Shown: in pieces, positions 6,567-8,193 of the stretch
How the letters are laid out: each line of letters opens with the position of its first letter
Numbering within the stretch: position 1 is the first letter of the stretch
NCBI GenBank assembly: GCA_018694455.1
Contig: JABHNP010000222.1
Coordinates: 1-8,193 of the forward strand
Direction of reading: 5' to 3'
Source: Planctomycetaceae bacterium
GTDB lineage: Bacteria; Planctomycetota; Planctomycetia; Pirellulales; UBA1268
Length of the DNA stretch: 8,193 nucleotides
Notes under the pieces: generated by a model
Databases searched by the model: none
What the model was told of the DNA's origin: nothing
The model's input: only the letters and a program-made list of their open reading frames with translations
Position numbers and translations under genes: made by a program

Positions 6567-7970
6567 CTACGCATCAAAGTAGAGGCAAAATTCCCAGGGA
6601 TGAGGACGAGATCGAAGCGGTGTAATCTCATTGTCTCGCTTATGAGAAATCCAGGTACGAATGACGTCTTCGGTGAAGACGTCTCCTCGCAAGAGAAATT
6701 CATGATCTTGTTCAAGTGCGTCAATCGACTCACCGAGTGCGGCTGGTGTTTTCAGAACATTAGCCAACTCCTCAGGTGGCATGTCATAAATATCTCGATC
6801 AAGTGGCTCACCAGGGTCAGTACGGTTTTGAATCCCATCGATAGCTGCCATAAGAATTGCCGAAAACGCAAGGTACGGATTACACGTTGGGTCTGGACAC
6901 CGAAATTCAATCCGTTTTGTTTTTGGATTCGTTGAATACATCGGAATTCGACAGGCTGCCGATCGATTTCGTTGAGAATAGGCCAGGTTGATGGGTGCCT
7001 CATACCCGGGCACCAGTCGTTTGTAGCTGTTGGTTGTTGGATTCGTCAGAGCAAGAAGAGCTCGTGCATGTTTCAGAATTCCACCAAGAGCATGGAGTGC
7101 AACATCCGAAAGGCCGGCGTATCCAGAGCCACCAAAAAGCGGATTTCCATCTTTCCATAACGATAGATTCACATGCATTCCAGAGCCGCTATCACCGTAA
7201 ATTGGTTTTGGCATGAAGGTCGCTGTCCGGTCGTGTTTCCGGGCAACATTCCGAACGATGTACTTATAGAGGCACAGTTGATCAGCCATTCGCACAAGGC
7301 TTTGATATCGCATATCGATTTCACACTGACCAGCTGAAGCAACCTCATGATGTTGCGCTTCAACATCAATACCACACTGAATCATGGTGAGCATCATTTC
7401 CGTGCGGATATCCATCATCTGATCGGTTGGTGGGACCGGGCTATACCCCTGACGGTGGCGAACCTGATATCCGTGATTACCACTTCCGCGATTCCATTCT
7501 GCTTCGACTGAATCGATTGAATAAAATCCCTGATGTGCATTCTGATCAAAGTGGGCAGCATCAAAAACAAAAAACTCTGCTTCTGCTCCAATAAAACAGG
7601 TATCAGCAATACCTGTTCCCTCTAGGTAGATTGCCGCCTTGCGAGCAATGAAGCGAGGATCACGAGAATAGTCTTCACGAGTAATTGGATCTTGCACCAT
7701 ACATATGACAGCAAGTGTTGGCACTGTGGTGAATGGATCGACAAATGCTGTATCAGGAACTGGAACAAGCAGCATGTCACTTTCATTAATTGCCTGCCAT
7801 CCACGAATACTCGATCCATCAAACCCAATTCCATCTTCAAAGACTTCTTCTTCAAGCTTTGCAACAGGAATAGTGAAATGCTGCCAGGTACCAAGAAAGT
7901 CAACGAATCGGAGATCGACGGCTTTCACTTCTTTCTCGCGACACATCGCGATCACTTCACGGGGCTTCAT
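6567..7970 (-). CDS. glnA: Glutamine synthetase, type I
   Basis: It catalyses ATP-dependent formation of glutamine from glutamate and ammonium in the cytoplasm, the central step of nitrogen assimilation; type I enzymes are dodecamers. The 467-aa length matches full-size bacterial enzymes. Visible landmarks are the DGSSIRGW segment with D51, metal ligands in GAEAEFF (E130, E132), E209 and E217 in HHEVASAGQCEID, H266 in GSGMHVN, and N310-P-T-T-N-S-Y-K-R318. The flap glutamate is E324, followed by R336 in QRNRSAACRIP and E355/R357 in EFRCPDPTCNPYLAF. Y395 in DIYDMPPEE matches the tyrosine adenylylated in beta-type enzymes, so control by GlnE-type adenylylation is plausible. The ATG at 7970 has GAGAG 5 nt upstream. 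No PII or other nitrogen gene is next to it in the window. Confidence 0.97.
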   Translation of the reverse strand: MKPREVIAMCREKEVKAVDLRFVDFLGTWQHFTIPVAKLEEEVFEDGIGFDGSSIRGWQAINESDMLLVPVPDTAFVDPFTTVPTLAVICMVQDPITREDYSRDPRFIARKAAIYLEGTGIADTCFIGAEAEFFVFDAAHFDQNAHQGFYSIDSVEAEWNRGSGNHGYQVRHRQGYSPVPPTDQMMDIRTEMMLTMIQCGIDVEAQHHEVASAGQCEIDMRYQSLVRMADQLCLYKYIVRNVARKHDRTATFMPKPIYGDSGSGMHVNLSLWKDGNPLFGGSGYAGLSDVALHALGGILKHARALLALTNPTTNSYKRLVPGYEAPINLAYSQRNRSAACRIPMYSTNPKTKRIEFRCPDPTCNPYLAFSAILMAAIDGIQNRTDPGEPLDRDIYDMPPEELANVLKTPAALGESIDALEQDHEFLLRGDVFTEDVIRTWISHKRDNEITPLRSRPHPWEFCLYFDA

Positions 7971-8193
7971 AATTGCTCTCGACGGCTTTTGACGATGAAC
8001 TAGAGACAGTAAGAATTTACACCGAATGGGCCTGAATTGGCAGCAGTGTAGTTCTCCCCCGGACTTCTACTGACTGGTCCTGGCAAGAAAGCCCCGTCTT
8101 GTCGCTCGTTGAGAGAATTTATCAACTGCAAAAAGCGTGGATGGTCTCTAGGTATCTGGATGACTCTTCCACTTTTTCCATGGAATTCCGTCA
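7971..8193. other. glnA upstream region, no identified gene
   Basis: This 223-bp stretch should contain the glnA promoter, but I see no convincing sigma-70 pair. One minus frame is open from the right edge to a TAG at 8002-8000, just 30 nt before glnA. It reads about 63 residues, including IQIPRDHPRFLQLINSLNER, and might be the tail of an upstream gene. A plus frame is also open from about 8035 to the edge. Neither resembles a family I know, so I leave the stretch uncalled. Confidence 0.4.
7976..7980 (-). promoter_or_regulatory. Ribosome binding site of glnA
   Basis: GAGAG on the minus strand lies 5 nt before the ATG at 7970, and the protein then starts at the usual point for type I glutamine synthetases. 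Confidence 0.55.

Noticed and set aside
8127..8142. Sigma-54-like element upstream of glnA on the minus strand (CACG-N4-TTGCA)
   Set aside because: The -12 half and spacing fit, but the essential GG of the -24 element is absent (TC instead).

Overview
The window looks like chromosomal DNA from a planctomycete, or a close relative in the PVC group, with moderate GC content. The main evidence is the gene for a planctomycete-type cytochrome c protein (PSCyt1, DUF1549/PSCyt2 and DUF1553/PSD1 domains) followed by a Tat-exported DUF1501 protein and a sulfatase. This gene set is characteristic of Planctomycetes and some Verrucomicrobia. No mobile element, CRISPR array, tRNA or rRNA gene is visible.

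Layout. (1) Positions 1-4654, minus strand: a three-gene operon read from right to left. It encodes a secreted cytochrome-domain protein (799 aa), a DUF1501 protein (501 aa after start correction) and a sulfatase (first 235 residues only; the gene runs off the left edge). The cytochrome and DUF1501 genes are 47 nt apart. DUF1501 and the sulfatase overlap by an ATGA stop/start. (2) Positions 4655-5016: a divergent intergenic region of 362 bp with candidate promoters on both strands and several short repeats. (3) Positions 5017-5775, plus strand: a lone short-chain dehydrogenase/reductase. (4) Positions 5805-6386, minus strand: an unrecognised small secreted protein with a four-cysteine cluster, convergent with the SDR. 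Its 3' end carries a perfect 15-bp tandem duplication across the stop codon, and its coding sequence contains a perfect 12-bp hairpin. (5) Positions 6567-7970, minus strand: a complete type I glutamine synthetase (glnA). (6) Positions 7971-8193: its upstream region, with no feature I can firmly identify.

How the genes fit together. The operon encodes three exported proteins. By family precedent such clusters are linked to use of sulfated polysaccharides, with the sulfatase removing sulfate esters. The roles of the cytochrome and DUF1501 partners are not established. Glutamine synthetase is core nitrogen assimilation and does not obviously belong with the operon. I see no convincing new multi-gene system. 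The parts most worth a second look are the cysteine-rich orphan with its repeats and the atypical active-site surroundings of the SDR.
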